Shown: positions 6,215-6,245 of the stretch, in pieces
Numbering within the stretch: the stretch's first letter is position 1
Layout of the letters: every line of letters starts with the position of its first letter
Assembly: GCA_002352945.1 (NCBI GenBank)
Contig: DDHL01000001.1
Span: 8,594 to 14,838 of the forward strand
Length of the DNA: 6,245 bases
Direction: 5' to 3'
Source: Campylobacteraceae bacterium UBA1877
Lineage (GTDB): Bacteria > Campylobacterota > Campylobacteria > Campylobacterales > Campylobacteraceae
Translations under genes and position numbers: made by a program
Notes under the pieces: model-generated
Told to the model about the DNA's origin: nothing
Database searches by the model: none
What the model saw: the letters and a program-made list of their open reading frames with translations, nothing else

Positions 6215-6218
6215 AGCA
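6210..6218 (-). promoter_or_regulatory. Candidate promoter of the binding protein-kinase-regulator operon
   Basis: The minus strand reads TGCTATTAT, an extended -10 box with one mismatch to TATAAT. Only nine bases separate it from the ATG at 6200, so transcription from it would start nearly at the first codon. An alternative weaker -10 (TATACA) lies about ten bases further upstream. If the operon continues from genes beyond the window, neither need be used. Confidence 0.4.
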
Positions 6219-6245
6219 CCCAAAATGTATAAATCCACTTAACAG

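Overview
This 6.2 kb stretch is AT-rich, densely coding chromosomal DNA, very probably from a member of the Campylobacterota (the Sulfurimonas/Sulfurovum/Wolinella/Arcobacter type of organism). The reasons are the histidine kinase H-box AHQWRQPLN, which is the style common in that phylum, the TATAAT-only promoters with T-rich upstream DNA and no -35 box, and the overall protein flavour. The genus cannot be fixed from the sequence alone. There are seven protein genes; six lie on the minus strand and one (superoxide reductase-like) on the plus strand. I see no tRNA, rRNA, CRISPR array, insertion sequence or other sign of a mobile element.

Left part (7-1611). A class II dihydroorotase gene, pyrC, reads leftward from its own TATAAT promoter. 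Back to back with it, across a 177 bp AT-rich spacer, a small gene reads rightward. It encodes a twin-arginine exported protein of the desulfoferrodoxin/superoxide reductase family. Its promoter has a perfect TATAAT followed at once by a 7-2-7 inverted repeat that looks like an operator.

Middle (1608-2726). A P-II nitrogen signal protein gene and a membrane-anchored alpha/beta hydrolase gene form a tight two-gene minus-strand unit, 3 nt apart and both with GTG starts. The hydrolase and the superoxide reductase-like gene converge and share the bases TTAA as their stop codons, so no terminator lies between them. The hydrolase gene carries the same palindrome (CTTTACATGTAAAG) twice, in two different reading frames.

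Right part (2799-6200). Three minus-strand genes overlap end to end: a LivK-type periplasmic binding protein that seems to stay anchored in the membrane, a sensor histidine kinase with a helical periplasmic domain, and a response regulator with a winged-helix output domain. There are no transporter genes with the binding protein, so the likeliest reading is a three-part sensing system. The binding protein would catch a small molecule and present it to the kinase, as in TorT/TorS or LuxP/LuxQ, and the regulator would change gene expression. The ligand is unknown. This is the most interesting system in the window.

The last 45 bases hold the promoter region of that operon and a perfect plus-strand TATAAT that may serve a divergent gene beyond the right edge.
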